Below, piece by piece: positions 33,088 to 42,342 of a DNA stretch of 64,000 nt. The translations under genes were made by a program, and so were the position numbers. This stretch comes from Candidatus Amarobacter glycogenicus (GTDB taxonomy: Bacteria; Chloroflexota; Dehalococcoidia; Tepidiformales; Tepidiformaceae). Positions within the stretch are counted from its first letter, which is position 1. Each line of letters opens with the position of its first letter. The notes beneath the pieces were generated by a model, which had not been told where the DNA came from, made no database searches, and was given only the letters and a program-made list of their open reading frames with translations. The DNA is taken from contig JADJZF010000010.1 of NCBI GenBank assembly GCA_016719395.1, positions 102,963-166,962 of the forward strand, read 5' to 3'.

Positions 33088-35414
33088 GGCTAGCTGTGAC
33101 AGCTAACGATGGAACCGTCTCGGCAGTTTCGACACCGGACGAGTGGCGCAAGTCCGCATGCATCCTGGGCGAATCCAACTGCGGGATCGAAATCCGCCTC
33201 GGCGAGGATGGTCGCACCTTCGACCGGATTCGCGGGGACCGCGATCACCCGGCTTCCAGGGGCTACAACTGTGAGAAGCCGCTCCGCCTCGATTACTACC
33301 AGAATGGTCGTGGTGAGCGAGTCCTGAACCCACTGCGCCGGCGCGCAGATGGCTCATTCGAAGAGATCGATTGGGATACGGCGACCCGAGAGGTGGCCGA
33401 AAGGTTGCGCGCCGTACGTGACACCTACGGTGGCGAGAGCATTCTCTATTACGGCGGCGGCGGCCAGGGAAACCATCTCGGCGGGGCCTATGGCGGGGCG
33501 ATGTTTCGAGCGTTCGGCGGGCGCTATAAGTCGTCGGCGATAGCCCAGGAGAAGGGCGGCGAAATCTGGGTCAACGGTGCAATGTTCGGCACGCCAGTCC
33601 GCGGCGACTTCGAACATTGCGAGGTGGCCCTCTTCGTCGGCAAGAACCCGTGGATGAGCCATGGCATTCCCCGCGCCCGGGCGACCTTGCGGGCGATTGC
33701 GAAAGATCCGAAGCGCTCCATGATCGTCATCGATCCGCGGGTGACCGAGACGGCCGCCATCGCCGATTACCACCTGCGGGTGAGGCCGGGCCGGGATACG
33801 TGGCTGCTGGCCGCGCTGGTTGGCGTCATCGTCCAGGAAAGACTGATCGACGCTGAGTGGCTGAGGGCACATGCGAATGGCGTCGATCAGATACGGGCCG
33901 TCTTCACCGACATTCCGGTCGCGGATTACTGCGAGATTTCTGGCGTCAATGAGGACCTCGTACGCCGGGCAGCACGTCGGCTGGCGGCTGCGAAAAGTGT
34001 CGCAGTGTTCGAGGACCTCGGCATACAAATGAACCGACACTCGACCCTCGTCAGCTACCTGGAGAAGCTCGCATGGACACTAACAGGCAATCTTGGCGTG
34101 CACGGTGGACAGTACGCGCCATCGATGATGGTCCCATTGGTCAGAGCGAACTCGGCGGAACTTAATCCCGAAACGTTCCCCACGAGTCCGGTCGTCGGTG
34201 CGCGGATCCTCGGCGGCCTCGTGCCCTGCAACGTCATTCCGGACGAGATCCTGACGGACCACCCGAATCGTTACCGGGCGTTGGTCGTTGAGTCTGGCAA
34301 TCCCGTCCACTCGATTGCCGACAGTCAACGTATGCGGCGAGCCATGGAGGCGCTCGACACGGTCGTCGTGATCGATGTCTTCATGACTGAGACCGCGCGC
34401 ATGGCGGACTATGTCCTCCCGGCCCGAACCCAACTCGAGAAGCACGAGGCGACGTTCTTCAACTTCGACTTTCCCAAGAACGTCTTCCAGCTTCGCCGGC
34501 CTGTTATCGAGGCTCCCGCAGGACCGTTGCCCGAACCCGAGATCCATGCACGAATCGTCGAAGCAGCCGGGTTCCTGGACGGTGTTGATCTCCAGTCCCT
34601 GCGCGAAGCAGCGGAACACGGACGGGAGTCTTTCTCGGCCGCCTTCGAAGCGGCCCTGGCCGCTCATCCGAAGTTGGCAGTCGTGGCGCCGATTGTGTTG
34701 TACCGGACGCTCGGGCCGACTCTTCCGCACGGAGCGGCATCGGCAGCGGCGCTCTGGCCGATTGCCCGCCGCTGCGCCGTCGCCAATCCCGGGGGCGTTG
34801 AGCGAGCCGGTTATGGGACCGGGACGGAGGCTGGCGACCGGTTGTTCGACGCCATCCTTGAGAATCCGTCCGGGATTGCTTTCACGGACGACGACACCGA
34901 CGAGACCTGGCGCAGAGTCTCCACGCCCGACGGCCGCGTCAACACCGTCATGCTTGAACTTCTGGGCGAACTCGAATCGCTGCGCACGGAGATTCCTCCC
35001 GGGGACGACCCGGACTGGCCGTTCCTCCTCTCCGCTGGTGAACGAAGGTCGTCAACCGCGAACACGGCCTTCCGCGACCCCGCGTGGCGAAAACACGACC
35101 GCGAGGGCGCCCTCCGTGTCTCGCCCCAGGACGCCGAGCGAGTCGGTTTGTCAGACAATGGCCTCGCCGGGGTGACTACTCCTCAAGGTTTCGCAGTAGT
35201 GCGCGTCGAGATTGACCCGGGGATGTCCGCAGGGCACATCGCCCTGCCGAACGGACTCGGTTTGGACCACATCGAGAATGGCCAGCGCGTTCAGACCGGT
35301 GTTTCTCCAAACGAGCTAACCGCGGGCGCCGCGCGCGACCCCTGGGCCGGGACTCCCTGGCACAAGTCAGTGCCCGCCCGCCTCGAACCAGCGGGGTTGA
35401 ACGATGGGCGATGA
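33084..35414 (+). CDS. Molybdopterin-dependent oxidoreductase, one FeS Cys missing
   Basis: A 776-residue enzyme of the formate dehydrogenase/DMSO reductase family. The N-terminal cluster domain reads Cys26-x2-Gly29-x3-Cys33-x29-Cys63: the second of four Cys ligands is Gly. The molybdopterin domain follows (GRGERVLNPLRRR, DWDTATREVAERL, YYGGGGQGNHLGG, VFEDLGIQMNRHS, TGNLGVHGGQ), and the C-terminal MopB-binding domain ends around GVSPNELT. No Cys or Sec is obvious at the metal-ligand position (SSAIAQEKGGEIWVNG). It starts with GTG at 33084, coupled to HxlR. Substrate unknown; formate is only one option. Confidence 0.85.
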   Translation: MRLAVTANDGTVSAVSTPDEWRKSACILGESNCGIEIRLGEDGRTFDRIRGDRDHPASRGYNCEKPLRLDYYQNGRGERVLNPLRRRADGSFEEIDWDTATREVAERLRAVRDTYGGESILYYGGGGQGNHLGGAYGGAMFRAFGGRYKSSAIAQEKGGEIWVNGAMFGTPVRGDFEHCEVALFVGKNPWMSHGIPRARATLRAIAKDPKRSMIVIDPRVTETAAIADYHLRVRPGRDTWLLAALVGVIVQERLIDAEWLRAHANGVDQIRAVFTDIPVADYCEISGVNEDLVRRAARRLAAAKSVAVFEDLGIQMNRHSTLVSYLEKLAWTLTGNLGVHGGQYAPSMMVPLVRANSAELNPETFPTSPVVGARILGGLVPCNVIPDEILTDHPNRYRALVVESGNPVHSIADSQRMRRAMEALDTVVVIDVFMTETARMADYVLPARTQLEKHEATFFNFDFPKNVFQLRRPVIEAPAGPLPEPEIHARIVEAAGFLDGVDLQSLREAAEHGRESFSAAFEAALAAHPKLAVVAPIVLYRTLGPTLPHGAASAAALWPIARRCAVANPGGVERAGYGTGTEAGDRLFDAILENPSGIAFTDDDTDETWRRVSTPDGRVNTVMLELLGELESLRTEIPPGDDPDWPFLLSAGERRSSTANTAFRDPAWRKHDREGALRVSPQDAERVGLSDNGLAGVTTPQGFAVVRVEIDPGMSAGHIALPNGLGLDHIENGQRVQTGVSPNELTAGAARDPWAGTPWHKSVPARLEPAGLNDGR

Positions 35415-35664
35415 GATGAGGAGTCCAGAGCCGGCGGAGAGCCGGGTAACGGCGGACGCATGGCTCTCCGCTTTTGCCGAGTCGCTCGGTGTAAGCGCTC
35501 CGGATGCCACCGTTGTCCAGCGGCTCCTGGAGATAGCCAGCCTCGCAGCGCATGCGTCGGAGCGAATCGCGGCGCCGATTGCCTGCTATCTCATTGGCCT
35601 GTCCGGGAGTGACTTAACCGCCGCCGAAGAGGCGGCGAACGCCGCGGGGCGTCAACTCCGATGA
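35404..35664 (+). CDS. DUF6457-like small protein
   Basis: An 86-residue helical protein: WLSAFAESLG, then VVQRLLEIASLAAHASERIAAPIACYLIG. This matches my memory of DUF6457, a domain found alone or fused to MobA-type molybdenum-cofactor proteins. The start ATG 35404 overlaps the oxidoreductase by 11 bases. Position and family both fit a helper for the molybdopterin enzyme. Convergent with the LLM oxidoreductase, 19 bases away. Confidence 0.68.
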   Translation: MGDEMRSPEPAESRVTADAWLSAFAESLGVSAPDATVVQRLLEIASLAAHASERIAAPIACYLIGLSGSDLTAAEEAANAAGRQLR

Positions 35665-35683
35665 GGCGGCTGCAAGGGCCGTC

Positions 35684-36688
35684 CTAGAGTCCTCGTATCG
35701 CCGGCATCACGTGGCGCCCAATGCGCTCGAACGACTCCAGCATCTGTTGGTGGTCCCCAACGATGTGCCGGACCATGACCCCTTCGAAGCCCATCGCCCG
35801 GTACTCCCGAAGCTGCTGTATCACCGTCTCAGGCCCGCCTACGAGCAGCGTATCGTGGCCAGTGCCCCGGTACCCTTCGGCCAGGATGGGCTCTACGACT
35901 GTGCGGGCGTCGGTGTCGGTCTCGCCGACGAAGATGTCGCGGCGAAGCACCGGCCGGGGTATCCGGCCTGCCTGGGCCGCCGCTTCCCGATAGACCGCCA
36001 ATTGCGCTTTCAATTCGGCTGGGGAGGCGTTCTGGCCGCACAGCCAGGCATCGCCGAGGCGCCCGGCGCGCGCGGCCGCCTCAGGGACCGTCCCGGCGAG
36101 CCAGAGCGACACTGGAACCCGAGGCAGCGGGCTGATCTGCGCGCTGACCACGGTGTGGTACCGGCCGTGGAATGTGACCCGTTCGCCGGCGAGTAACGCC
36201 CGGACGACCGTCGCCAACTCTTCCAGTCGGCCAACGCGCGTGCGCATCTCCCAACCGAACGATTCGAACGTCTGAGCCCGCCCGCCCAGCGCGAGCGTGA
36301 CGATGAGCGGCGCCTCGGAAAACGCAGCGAGGGTACCGATTTGTTCGGCGAGAACAATCGGCTCGTAGAACGGGGCGAGCAGCACCATTCCGACCGGCAT
36401 ATCCCCGGTCACGGCCATCAAGCGCGCGATCGAGGGGACCGGGGAAAAGCAGTTGGCATAGCCCGGCGCCACCGCGTGATTGTCGCCGACAAGGAGACCG
36501 TCGAGGCCGGCAGCACGAGCCGCCGCGGCAACCTCCAGCCAGTTACGCGCCTGCTCGGCGGTATCGTACGCACCCATGGGCCGCTCGATGAACGAGCCTG
36601 CGGGCGCTGCCGCGAGGGCCTGGCGGAACGCGTCGTGCGTTCGCGGCGATGTCGGAAACAGAAAACGAAGTGACGTCCCCAGTTTCAT
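35684..36688 (-). CDS. LLM-class flavin-dependent oxidoreductase
   Basis: A 334-residue luciferase-like (beta/alpha)8 barrel enzyme using FMN or F420. Family segments are AARAAGLDGLLVGDNHAV, PVGMVLLAPFYEPIVLAEQIGTL, LALGGRAQTFESFG and RTRVGRLEELATVVRALL. The C-terminal HDTLLVGGPETVIQQLREYRAMGFEGVMVRH is typical. Last gene of the eight-gene minus-strand operon that begins with the crotonase at 43134. The substrate cannot be read from sequence. Confidence 0.87.
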   Translation of the reverse strand: MKLGTSLRFLFPTSPRTHDAFRQALAAAPAGSFIERPMGAYDTAEQARNWLEVAAAARAAGLDGLLVGDNHAVAPGYANCFSPVPSIARLMAVTGDMPVGMVLLAPFYEPIVLAEQIGTLAAFSEAPLIVTLALGGRAQTFESFGWEMRTRVGRLEELATVVRALLAGERVTFHGRYHTVVSAQISPLPRVPVSLWLAGTVPEAAARAGRLGDAWLCGQNASPAELKAQLAVYREAAAQAGRIPRPVLRRDIFVGETDTDARTVVEPILAEGYRGTGHDTLLVGGPETVIQQLREYRAMGFEGVMVRHIVGDHQQMLESFERIGRHVMPAIRGL

Positions 36689-36747
36689 GGGACAGCAGGT
36701 CCGAGGCCTCGCGGGGTCCTAATCTCGTGCAAGGCGTTCTCCCTGTC

Positions 36748-37794
36748 TCAGACTTCTGCGTCCGGATTCGTCGTGCGGTGAGTGGATGGCGGCGGAGAGT
36801 CCGCAAGGGTGACGACGGCTTTGCCTCGGATGCCGCCCTTGGCGAGCGACTGCAGGGCTTGCGGAGTCTGGGTAAAGTCGAAAACCTTCCCCACTATCGG
36901 GCGCAGCTTGCCGTCGTCGACGAGCGCGCTGATCAGGCGGAGTTGGTCTCCGCTCGCACGCATGAAGAGGAACTCGTACGTCACGCCGCGCTTCTTGGCC
37001 TGCTGGCGGATCTTCCAGCTGATTCCCCCGATCGCCAGGCGCAGCAGAGGGTTCACGCCCGCCTCGCGTGCGAACGCCGGGTCCGGGGGACCGGCAATCC
37101 CCACTGCCTTCCCGCCAGGCTTCAGGATGCGCAGGGACTTCTCGAGGTTCTTTCCGCCCAGGCTGTCCAGCACGAAGTCGTGTCCATCCAGGATCTGCTC
37201 GAAATTCTCGGCGCGGTAGTCGATCACCGTGTCTGCGCCGAGGCTGCGGACGAAGTCGGCATTGGAGGCGCTGGCGGTGGTCGCAACGCTCGCTCCGAGG
37301 TGCCTGGCAAGTTGGATCGCGATCGACCCGACCCCGCCCGCCCCGGCGTGGATGAGGACCTTCTGTCCCCGCTGCACCTTGCCGCGCTCGACGAGCGCCT
37401 GCCAGGCGGTGAGTGCGACCAGAGGCAGCGAGCCGGCCTCCGCCATGCTGATCGACGCGGGCTTCAACGCAAGGTCGCCTTTCGCGACGGCGATGCGCTC
37501 GGCGAACGTGCCGATGCGACTCTTGTCGGGGCGAGCGTAGACCTCGTCGCCAGGCTTGAACGCGCGCACCCTCGTCCCGACGTTGATGACGGTGCCGGCG
37601 AGATCGTTGCCGAGGATCAGCGGGAGCTTGTATGGGAGGATCTGCTTGAACTCCCCCAGTCGAATCCTTTCGTCGAGCTGGTTGAGGCCCGCAGCGTGGA
37701 CCTGAACCAGCACATTGTCGTCGTCGACAACGGGCTCAGCCACGTCCGCCTCGCGCAGCGGCCCCTTGTACCTGGTGATGACGAACGCCTTCAT
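36748..37794 (-). CDS. Zinc-independent quinone-oxidoreductase-type dehydrogenase
   Basis: A 348-residue MDR-superfamily enzyme. The GroES-like N-domain has GLNQLDERIRLGEF and LILGNDLAGTVINVG; the NADPH-binding loop is LIHAGAGGVGSIAIQLA, followed by ATTASASNADFVRSLGA. The structural-zinc Cys cluster is absent, as in quinone or enoyl reductases (QOR family). It lies between the SDR and the LLM gene in the minus-strand operon, probably reducing a C=C bond. Confidence 0.87.
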   Translation of the reverse strand: MKAFVITRYKGPLREADVAEPVVDDDNVLVQVHAAGLNQLDERIRLGEFKQILPYKLPLILGNDLAGTVINVGTRVRAFKPGDEVYARPDKSRIGTFAERIAVAKGDLALKPASISMAEAGSLPLVALTAWQALVERGKVQRGQKVLIHAGAGGVGSIAIQLARHLGASVATTASASNADFVRSLGADTVIDYRAENFEQILDGHDFVLDSLGGKNLEKSLRILKPGGKAVGIAGPPDPAFAREAGVNPLLRLAIGGISWKIRQQAKKRGVTYEFLFMRASGDQLRLISALVDDGKLRPIVGKVFDFTQTPQALQSLAKGGIRGKAVVTLADSPPPSTHRTTNPDAEV

Positions 37795-37856
37795 GGCGTG
37801 GTTCTCCTTGCTCTGGGGGTCGTACCTCGCTCCTCCAGGTTCGACTCGCCCAGTTC

Positions 37857-38576
37857 CTACGCGCCGACCACCGGTGCGAGTGACGGGTACAGGACGGTGA
37901 GGTCAGCGGAGAGCCCATTCCTCACCCGCCGGCTCGTTTCATCCGCGAGCACTTCGAACGCGCCCTCCCGGATACCGGCCAACGCCTGGGAAGCTACATC
38001 GTCCGGAGAGGACTTCGAACCGCGCAAGCGAGCGGCCATGTCGGTCTCCATCAGCCCTACATGGAGCGCCATCACGTGGGTGTGCTGGGCGTGCAAGTCC
38101 TGGCGCATTGCGTTTGTGAGCGACCATGATGCCGCCTTCGACGCGCAATAGAACGCGGCGCCGGGATTGCTCAGCCACGACAGGACCGAAAGCACGTTGA
38201 TCACCGCTCCGCCGCCATTCGATCCAAGGATGGGAGCGAAAGCGCGGGTCAACGCAAGCGGTCCGAAGACGTTGGTTTCGAACTCCCGCCGTCCGGCCGC
38301 CATTGCGTCCTCCGAAAAAACTCCGGCCCCGGTGAGAATGCCGGCGTTGTTGATGAGCAGGCTAACGTCGCCGCACTCGCTTGCCGCCGCTGCCACGTCT
38401 GCCGGCGACGTGATGTCTAGCCTGACCGGGATCACTCCCGGAACGCCGACCGCGTCGATGTCGCGGGCGCCCGCGTAAACCTTCGACGCGCCGGCTTCCA
38501 AAAGTGCCCGGCAGAAGGCCGCGCCGAGCCCACGGTTGGCGCCCGAAACCAGCGCCACAGATCCTGCGATTTCCAC
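37857..38576 (-). CDS. Short-chain dehydrogenase/reductase
   Basis: A 239-residue classical SDR. The cofactor loop GANRGLG, structural NNAG, and catalytic Ser...Tyr-x3-Lys (VLSVLSWLS...YCASK) are all present. The open frame extends upstream, but the GTG at 38576 (VEIAGSVALVSGANRG), 11 bases after AAGGAA, gives the usual family N-terminus. Within the minus-strand operon it could oxidise a 3-hydroxyacyl intermediate or reduce a ketone. The C-terminal part (ADLTVLYPSLAPVVGA) is short, so substrate prediction is not possible. Confidence 0.85.
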   Translation of the reverse strand: MEIAGSVALVSGANRGLGAAFCRALLEAGASKVYAGARDIDAVGVPGVIPVRLDITSPADVAAAASECGDVSLLINNAGILTGAGVFSEDAMAAGRREFETNVFGPLALTRAFAPILGSNGGGAVINVLSVLSWLSNPGAAFYCASKAASWSLTNAMRQDLHAQHTHVMALHVGLMETDMAARLRGSKSSPDDVASQALAGIREGAFEVLADETSRRVRNGLSADLTVLYPSLAPVVGA

Positions 38577-38660
38577 GTTGTTCTCAATTCCTTGTCTTGG
38601 GGTCGGCGTCCGCCATTGGACGATGCCTGCGTTCTGCGTTCTCAGGGACACCTGCCGGAC

Positions 38661-39830
38661 TCAATCTCTAGGCAGGCCCAGTCCGCGCGACGCAATGATG
38701 TTTCGCTGGACTTCGTTCGAACCCGAGTAAACCGAGGCCGGCGAGATGAGCATGTAGTTCTCGGCGAACTCACCGAGCAGAGGTGCCCGGGCGTCGCCGG
38801 AGCGGATTTGTCCGCTCAGTCCGAGCGCGTTCAATCCGAAGTTGTAGATGCGCTGGCTCAGCTCGGACTGGAAGACCTTGACCATCGACGCCTCGTAGCT
38901 AGGGTGCTGACCGCGGGTCTGCATGTCGCCGATCCGGTAGCCAAGAGCCCGGACGACGTTGTTCTGGATAACCATTTCCGCGAGGCCTAACCGCGCGCGC
39001 CAACGGGCCACGTCGGGGGCCGTCCTCAGCCAGCGGGCGAACAGCTCGAGCGTCCTTCGCTGTGCCCCGGTCCTCGCAACGCCCGACCGCTCGAAGTCGA
39101 GGAGGGTCATTCCGACGTACCACCCGCGGTTGACCTCGCCGACCACGTTGGCCGCCGGCACGCGCACGTCTTCGAAGAACACTTCGTTGAAGTCGTGGCG
39201 GTTTGCCATGTTTACGAGCGGGCGCACGGTGAGGCCCGGAGTCTTCATGTCGACCATGAAGAAACTGATGCCTTTGTGCTTGGGCGCGTCAGGGTCGCTC
39301 CGCGCCAGGACGAAGATCCAGTTCGCTCCATGGCCGCCCGAGGTCCAGATCTTCTGTCCGTTCAGGATGAAGTCGTCTCCATCCCGGATGGCTCTTGTCT
39401 GCAGGGACGCAAGGTCCGAACCCGAGCCGGGCTCGGAGTAGCCCTGGCACCAGACGGCTTCGCCGGTCGTGATCCGCGGGAGATGCTCTGCCTTTTGCGC
39501 CGCGGTACCGTGAACGATCAGCGTTGGGCCGAGCATACCGACGCCGAACGCGCGCGTGCCGTTATCGGGAGCGCCGTGATAGCCAAACTCTTCGCTGAAC
39601 ACCATTTGTTCGTAAATCGTGGCGCCGAGGCCGCCGTACTCTCGCGGCCACGCGGGGGCGATCCATCCACGCGCTGCGAGCTTCTCGTTGAACGCCTTCG
39701 CCTCTTCGAAGTCATCCCCGCCTGGAACATCGGGATGAAACCGTTGGTCGACGGCCGGAAGTGAGCTGCCGAGGAATGCCTTCACTTCGACCCTGAGGCG
39801 CTCTTCGGCCGGCGCAAACTGAAAGTCCAT
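38661..39830 (-). CDS. Acyl-CoA dehydrogenase family protein
   Basis: A 389-residue FAD enzyme catalysing alpha,beta-dehydrogenation of an acyl-CoA. Signatures are WCQGYSEPGSGSDLASLQTRA (flavin and substrate binding), GQKIWTSGGHGANWIFVLAR, FEDVRVPAANVVGEVNRGW, and the C-terminal YSGSNEVQRNIIASRGLGLPR. The start is ATG 39830 after GAGGAGG; upstream frame extension is spurious. It resembles the class used for branched or cyclic acyl-CoAs, like the homologues at 45735 and 57270. The electron acceptor would be ETF, which is not in the window. Confidence 0.92.
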   Translation of the reverse strand: MDFQFAPAEERLRVEVKAFLGSSLPAVDQRFHPDVPGGDDFEEAKAFNEKLAARGWIAPAWPREYGGLGATIYEQMVFSEEFGYHGAPDNGTRAFGVGMLGPTLIVHGTAAQKAEHLPRITTGEAVWCQGYSEPGSGSDLASLQTRAIRDGDDFILNGQKIWTSGGHGANWIFVLARSDPDAPKHKGISFFMVDMKTPGLTVRPLVNMANRHDFNEVFFEDVRVPAANVVGEVNRGWYVGMTLLDFERSGVARTGAQRRTLELFARWLRTAPDVARWRARLGLAEMVIQNNVVRALGYRIGDMQTRGQHPSYEASMVKVFQSELSQRIYNFGLNALGLSGQIRSGDARAPLLGEFAENYMLISPASVYSGSNEVQRNIIASRGLGLPRD

Positions 39831-39865
39831 GGCTTCCTCCTCGTGGAACTGGAAACAGGTCGAGG

Positions 39866-40387
39866 TCAGCCGCCGAAGTGGGCGGCGTTCGTCTGGAGTT
39901 GACGCATGTGGTCGAGGTCGTGGACACGCATGAAGAGCAGCCATTCGCGCCACGTCAGGTCACCGAAACGAGGGCCTGACTTTGACCTCAAGGTGTTCAT
40001 CCCCCGGGCCAGCAAGACACGTTCGAGCAGGGGTTCTCGCTTGGCCAGGTATGCCTGCCAGAAGTCCTCAGCGTGCTTCAGCCCCCCCGGGTTCCGGCGG
40101 TCATCACAGTCAGCTACAGCGGCGAGGGGCCGCGCCGAGTCGAGAATGTCCTGGATGGCGTCCGCTCCCCGGTCGTTCATGTCCAGGATGTGGGTGAAAA
40201 CCTCTGCGGCAGACCAGTCTTCTGACGCTGGCCGGTCGAAGAAGCGATCCTCCGGCACCGAGGCTGCCGCCTCGCGCAGTGGAGCCGTATCGGTGCGGAC
40301 TTTGCTCACGAGTTCCGGGATGGTGAGTTTGTTTGCCTGGGTGAGAATGTAGCCACGGACTCGTTGGGCCTCTGTTGGCTGTCCCAT
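39866..40387 (-). CDS. DinB-family protein
   Basis: A 173-residue four-helix DinB/YfiT-like protein. Metal-binding His positions are visible in SAAEVFTHILDMNDRG and LLFMRVHDLDHMRQLQ. Such proteins act as metal-dependent thiol transferases or hydrolases, or have unknown roles. In the minus-strand operon it separates the LLM oxidoreductase and the acyl-CoA dehydrogenase, with gaps of about 30 bases on each side. The link to beta-oxidation is unusual and unexplained. Confidence 0.78.
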   Translation of the reverse strand: MGQPTEAQRVRGYILTQANKLTIPELVSKVRTDTAPLREAAASVPEDRFFDRPASEDWSAAEVFTHILDMNDRGADAIQDILDSARPLAAVADCDDRRNPGGLKHAEDFWQAYLAKREPLLERVLLARGMNTLRSKSGPRFGDLTWREWLLFMRVHDLDHMRQLQTNAAHFGG

Positions 40388-40418
40388 TGGATCCTCCTGT
40401 GGAATCGGGCAGTGCGCG

Positions 40419-41459
40419 CTACGGGGCGGCGTTGACTTCCCCGACGAGCTTCATGAATCGGCCGAGGGTCTCGACTCGCTCGCCCAGAGTTTCCCCGGCG
40501 GGAGACACGCTGATCGAAGTAATCCCGGCATCGCGGTAAGCACGAATGCGGTCCTTCACCATCGTTTCGGTGCCGAGCAGGTTCGCCTTGATGACGAGCT
40601 CATCCGGGACGGCTGCGGCAGCTTCGTCGCGCTTCCGTTCCAGCCAGAGCGACTGGACGCGGTTGGCCGCTTCCCCGAAGCCTTGCATCGCGTAAGCGTC
40701 CTTGTAGAAGTTGTGTTCGGGCGAGCCCATCGCCCCCATCTCGAACGCGAAGCCGCTCTTCCGCGGGGCGATCAGCTTGTCCAGGTCGTCGCCGAACTGC
40801 ACGACGCCACCGGCCTGGCGTTCGATCGCGTCGAAGTCGCGGCCAGCGCGGTCAGCGCCGCGCCGGATGGCATCGAGAAGTGGCTTCGAGTTATCCGCGG
40901 TGAATGACGATGCCAGCCAGCCATCGGCGATTTCGCCCGTTACTTCGAGGCTCTTCGGGCCAAGCGTGGCGAGATAGATCGGCACATATGCCGGCGGAGC
41001 GCTCACTTTGAGGGCACGGCCCTCGCCTCCCGGCAGGGGGAGCTGATAGACCTTCCCGTTGTAGGTGACTCGTTCTCCCGAGGCGGCCATGCGCACGATC
41101 TCGACGATCTCGCGCAAGCGCTGTACGGGCCGGTCGAAGCGGATGCCGTGCCAGCCTTCGATGACCTGCGGTCCGCTATTCCCCAGCCCGAGGATGAACC
41201 GGCCGTCCGAGAGGGACTGCATCGTGAGTGCGGTCATTGCGACCGCTGCCGGTGTGCGAGTCCCGGCTTGCATGATCGAGGTGCCGAGCTTCACCTTTTC
41301 GGTTTTTCCAGCGAGGTACGCCAGTGGCGTCACCGCATCGAAGCCCCAGGCTTCCGCGGTCCAAACACTATCGACTCCTAACTTCTCGGCTTCGAGCACC
41401 CAGCTGACCGCCTCACCCCAGCCGCCGCCCGAACCGAATCCCGTTGCAATCTTGACCAA
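40419..41459 (-). CDS. LLM-class (F420-type) flavin oxidoreductase
   Basis: A 346-residue luciferase-like enzyme. Segments typical of the F420-dependent branch are GEAVSWVLEAEKLGVDSVWTAEAWG, KLGTSIMQAGTRTPAAVAMTALT, LSDGRFILGLGNSGPQVIEGWHG and LATLGPKSLEVTGEIADGWL. Third gene of the minus-strand operon, downstream of two crotonases. Substrate unknown. Confidence 0.88.
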   Translation of the reverse strand: MVKIATGFGSGGGWGEAVSWVLEAEKLGVDSVWTAEAWGFDAVTPLAYLAGKTEKVKLGTSIMQAGTRTPAAVAMTALTMQSLSDGRFILGLGNSGPQVIEGWHGIRFDRPVQRLREIVEIVRMAASGERVTYNGKVYQLPLPGGEGRALKVSAPPAYVPIYLATLGPKSLEVTGEIADGWLASSFTADNSKPLLDAIRRGADRAGRDFDAIERQAGGVVQFGDDLDKLIAPRKSGFAFEMGAMGSPEHNFYKDAYAMQGFGEAANRVQSLWLERKRDEAAAAVPDELVIKANLLGTETMVKDRIRAYRDAGITSISVSPAGETLGERVETLGRFMKLVGEVNAAP

Positions 41460-41491
41460 TGTCCCTCTTCCTTTCGTCCGCGGTGTGCCGG

Positions 41492-42280
41492 CTAGCGACC
41501 CGTGAACACCGCCGGTCGCCGCTCGATGAAGGACTGCATGCCTTCTTTCATGTCCTCAGTCCCCATGACGGCCGCCCGGATATCAGGAAGGGCGGCGATG
41601 GCAGTGGCCTCCGCCGCCTCGTAGAACTTCCGGGCGGTCAACTTGGTGATCTGAATACCGATGGGTGCGTTCTTGGCGATGATCTCGGCCAGTTCCAGCG
41701 CACGCTCTACCTGGCTGCCCGCAGGCACGACCTCCTGCACCAGGCCGATCCGGTGCGCTTCGGCGGCGCCGAATTCGTCGACGAGCAGCAGGTGATACAT
41801 CGCATCTCCCCAGCCCATACGGGTGAGGAAGCGAAAGTTGCCGCCGGCGAGCGGCGCGAGACCGCGCTTCGCTTCCATCTGGCAGAAGCGCGCGTCATCC
41901 GCTGCGACCACGATGTCGCAGGCGAGGACCATCTCGATCCCAATCGTGTACGTGATCCCCTGGACAGCGGCGACTATCGGCTTGCGGCACGTCTTAGTCA
42001 GTTGGAAGGCATCCACCTGACCTTCCGGGGTCGTCCGCGCCGTCGCGCCGGGACCGAAGAACTTCGGCATGTCGAGGCCCGCAGTGAAGTGACCGCCTTC
42101 GGCGCAAAGGACGCCGGCGCGAAGTTCGGGGTCTTCATCCAACAGCGTCAGCGCTTCGGAAAGCTCCTCCATCATCTCCGGGATGAACGAGTTGCGGCGG
42201 GTGACGTTGTCGATGGTGATTTTGAGGACGTGGCCGAGGCGCTCGTGGCGCACGCGACCGGCAGGAGCTTCGTGGGTCAT
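41492..42280 (-). CDS. Enoyl-CoA hydratase/isomerase (crotonase) family protein
   Basis: A 262-residue crotonase. The oxyanion-hole segments are EGGHFTAGLDMPKF and QGITYTIGIEMVLACD, and the catalytic-Glu region reads FCQMEAKRGLAPLAGG. The Gly of AGxD is retained, but the second loop (TYTIGIE) departs from the usual ALGGGxE, so the reaction may be other than simple hydration. The C-terminal trimerisation helix FIERRPAVFTGR is present. Second gene of the minus-strand operon. Confidence 0.88.
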   Translation of the reverse strand: MTHEAPAGRVRHERLGHVLKITIDNVTRRNSFIPEMMEELSEALTLLDEDPELRAGVLCAEGGHFTAGLDMPKFFGPGATARTTPEGQVDAFQLTKTCRKPIVAAVQGITYTIGIEMVLACDIVVAADDARFCQMEAKRGLAPLAGGNFRFLTRMGWGDAMYHLLLVDEFGAAEAHRIGLVQEVVPAGSQVERALELAEIIAKNAPIGIQITKLTARKFYEAAEATAIAALPDIRAAVMGTEDMKEGMQSFIERRPAVFTGR

Positions 42281-42342
42281 GTATTCGCTACTCCAGGAGT
42301 GAGGTGTGAACTAGTTCGGGGCGGAAGGACGTTAGCCGGCGG

